7,069 nucleotides of DNA from Nitrospira defluvii. Lineage in GTDB: Bacteria > Nitrospirota > Nitrospiria > Nitrospirales > Nitrospiraceae. This document shows positions 5,859 to 7,069 of this stretch, piece by piece (the stretch's first letter is position 1; each line of letters opens with the position of its first letter). Under the pieces are notes generated by a model, which made no database searches, had not been told where the DNA came from, and was given only the letters and a program-made list of their open reading frames with translations. Where the stretch lies: contig JACQHN010000307.1 in NCBI GenBank assembly GCA_016199015.1, positions 1-7,069 of the forward strand. The letters are read 5' to 3'. The position numbers and the translations under genes are program-made.

Positions 5859-6046
5859 GATCGTAGCTACCCCAAAAGGCATTCTTTGACGCCGTGTGAT
5901 CGCGGCTAGCTCAATCTGAAATGGTATCTGCGGCAAGTTGAATGTTGGACGGCAAGGTTGTGCATTACGCCTCTTAGAGGGCGGGCGCAGAATAACCACA
6001 GAACAGTACAGCGAATGTGTAGATAGGGTAGATGTGCGAGAGGGGC
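5859..6046. other. Intergenic region between convergent genes
   Basis: These 188 bases lie between the convergent tail-anchored and PTPS-like genes and hold no recognisable gene. A minimal CCTC-TTA-GAGG stem lies near 5970-5980, but no T tract follows on either strand. No convincing terminator is visible. Confidence 0.4.
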
Positions 6047-6799
6047 TCAACCGGCGTATTCGTAGGAGAGGTCGCGAGTTTGGACCAACTTGATGAGCTG
6101 CAGGGTGCCGGCCGGGATGGCCGATGCGATACGATCCCAGACGGCCTTCGCCAAGTATTCGCCGGTGACGGCCGGTGTGGCTAACATGACCCGCAGGTCC
6201 CGCCCGTCGAATGGGGACAGCACACGCTCTTTCACCAGTCGATCGAGCGCCACAATATCAGTGACCATGCCGGTTTCAGGATCGATCCGTCCATGGACCG
6301 TCACGAACAAGTCCCATGTATGGCCACGATGGCCGTCATGCACGGCGGTAAATGAGTAGCGCCTGGTGACCGACGCCACGTCGAGGCCGGCTTGCGCCGT
6401 CAGATCGGCACAAAGATCTTCATCTTCATAGAGACAGATCCGTTGCAGAGTTCCGATGTCTTGCTGCGCTTGCAGCTTGTCCCAGAGCACACGCGCGATG
6501 TTCTCGGACGTTGGAATCTGTCGCTCGAAATAGGGCAGATCAAGATTGAGGTGCTTGTGGTCGAATTCTTCCAACACCTGCAGCAGCACTCGCTTCAGGT
6601 CGAAGAGGTTGACCACCATACCGGTTCGTGGATCAACCTCCCCCGCCACCGTCACTTCCAACATGTAGTTGTGGCCATGGCCCGGGTCATTGTTGCAGGC
6701 GCCGAACGTGGCTCGGTTCTTCGCGGCATCCCACTCCGGCTTGTGATACCGGTGGGACGCGGCAAATTCAATGCGTTTGGTCAATAGGACAACTGGCAT
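6047..6799 (-). CDS. Double-domain 6-pyruvoyl-tetrahydropterin synthase / QueD-like protein
   Basis: A 250-residue protein made of two tandem T-fold (PTPS/QueD) domains; single-domain members are usually about half this length. Domain one (about 1-125) is intact: zinc histidines H16 (AASHRYH), H41 and H43 (GHGHNY), catalytic C35 (FGACNN), the D80-H81 pair (FDHKHLNL) and the acidic YEDEDL segment (124-129). It should convert 7,8-dihydroneopterin triphosphate to 6-carboxy- or 6-pyruvoyl-tetrahydropterin, leading to queuosine or biopterin-type products. Domain two (about 145-250) keeps FTAVH (H154), GHRGH and IDPETGMVTD but has no cysteine equivalent to C35, has R158 where H41 should be, and reads DGRDLRV for DHKHLN, so it is probably structural or has changed function. 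ATG 6799 is preferred to TTG 6808; neither has a ribosome binding site. No other queuosine gene is in the window. Confidence 0.87.
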   Translation of the reverse strand: MPVVLLTKRIEFAASHRYHKPEWDAAKNRATFGACNNDPGHGHNYMLEVTVAGEVDPRTGMVVNLFDLKRVLLQVLEEFDHKHLNLDLPYFERQIPTSENIARVLWDKLQAQQDIGTLQRICLYEDEDLCADLTAQAGLDVASVTRRYSFTAVHDGHRGHTWDLFVTVHGRIDPETGMVTDIVALDRLVKERVLSPFDGRDLRVMLATPAVTGEYLAKAVWDRIASAIPAGTLQLIKLVQTRDLSYEYAG

Positions 6800-6810
6800 A
6801 ACAATCAATT

Positions 6811-6901
6811 TTCAATGTTCATGGTTCAATGTTCAATAGAGTAAAGCGTCGTCCCGCTATTGTTCCCATTGAACATTGAGCATTGTACATTGGACATTCC
6901 A
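6811..6901. repeat. Inverted arrays of heptanucleotide repeats
   Basis: Left array, 6811-6838: four 7-base units, TTCAATG, TTCATGG, TTCAATG and TTCAATA. Right array, 6867-6901: five units on the opposite strand, CATTGAA, CATTGAG, CATTGTA, CATTGGA and CATTCCA. The arms (6811-6837 and 6868-6894) pair in 22 of 27 positions, including 12 consecutive base pairs next to a 30-base loop. The array lies between the IS630 fragment and the PTPS-like start, 11 bases from the ATG. It could be a non-autonomous repeat, a transcription block for read-through from the transposase, or a protein binding array. Seen directly; function unknown. Confidence 0.75.
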
Positions 6902-6916
6902 GTTGGAGCACTAGTG

Positions 6917-7069
6917 TAGTGTCCAGGAATTAAGTGGACAGTTGTTTCTTCTTTTTTCGTGTGCGCGGCACGGTACAGCCGGGCTGGATCTGTTCAAGCG
7001 TCTGTCGACAGCGAGCAAGTTTCTGTTGAATCGATTCAACCGTGGCGGTCCACACGAACGGCTTTGGAT
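6917..7069 (-). mobile_element. End of an IS630-family insertion sequence (runs off the window)
   Basis: The outer end of an insertion sequence, identified from the transposase 3' end it carries. Beyond the stop codon is an inverted pair TGTCCA (6920-6925) / TGGACA (6935-6940), close to the element edge. IS630-type elements insert at TA dinucleotides; TA at 6917-6918 or 6912-6913 could be the junction. The exact boundary cannot be fixed without the other end. Confidence 0.5.
6930..7069 (-). CDS. IS630-family transposase, C-terminal fragment (partial)
   Basis: The last 45 codons of a transposase gene whose 5' part lies beyond the right edge of the window. It opens PKPFVWTATVESIQQKL, the characteristic C-terminal block of IS630/Tc1-mariner-type DDE transposases (usually N/D-PKPFVWT followed by an amphipathic helix), and ends in a lysine-rich tail before TAA (6930-6932). 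The catalytic DDE residues would lie upstream and are not visible, so whether the transposase is intact cannot be judged. It reads toward the PTPS-like gene on the same strand. Confidence 0.75.
   Translation of the reverse strand, partial: PKPFVWTATVESIQQKLARCRQTLEQIQPGCTVPRTRKKKKQLST

Noticed and set aside
6392..6787. 131-codon open frame on the plus strand
   Set aside because: Antisense to the PTPS-like gene, whose zinc and catalytic motifs are unmistakable.
6811..6901. CRISPR array
   Set aside because: The repeats are 7 bases long and directly abutting, with no repeat-spacer alternation and no cas genes; it is an inverted heptamer array.

Overview
The window looks like chromosomal DNA of a moderately GC-rich, Gram-negative-type bacterium. 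The gene style (small peroxiredoxin beside a thioredoxin-like protein, single-domain globin, exported formylglycine-generating-enzyme-like protein, CBS-pair protein, IS630-type insertion sequence) would fit a Nitrospira-like member of the Nitrospirota. That assignment is an impression from gene content, not a demonstrated identity. Nine complete protein genes and one gene fragment are supported.

Left part (1-1650), redox and gas chemistry. A peroxiredoxin (234-704) with a strong ribosome binding site is followed on the same strand by a thioredoxin-fold protein with a CEPC motif (785-1117). The gap between them holds a 15-bp perfect hairpin that shares bases with a smaller hairpin covering the second gene's ribosome binding site. 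A single-domain haem globin (1195-1602, minus) follows, so peroxide removal, disulfide exchange and NO/O2 chemistry sit side by side.

Middle part (1868-5300). An exported SUMF1/FGE-fold protein lacking the sulfatase-maturation cysteines (1868-2737, plus) runs tail to tail, with overlapping stop codons, into a minus-strand set. In transcription order that set is a two-CBS-domain protein (5300-4776), a MotA/TolQ/ExbB-type membrane protein resembling ZorA (4711-3488), and, after a single base, an OmpA-domain stator protein resembling ZorB (3486-2734). The last two should form an ion-driven inner-membrane motor that reaches into the periplasm. No ZorC, ZorD or ZorE effector is visible, so this is either an orphan or variant ZorAB-like motor, or a system whose effector lies elsewhere. 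It is the best candidate here for an incompletely described system.

Right part (5301-7069). A divergent regulatory region contains a perfect 12-bp palindrome and a strong ribosome binding site leading only to a three-codon frame. It separates the motor genes from a small coiled-coil, tail-anchored membrane protein (5529-5858, plus). Then comes a double-length 6-pyruvoyl-tetrahydropterin synthase/QueD-type protein (6047-6799, minus) whose second half has lost key residues. Its start codon abuts two inverted arrays of heptanucleotide repeats (6811-6901). The window ends inside the 3' end of an IS630-family transposase gene (6930 to the edge, minus).
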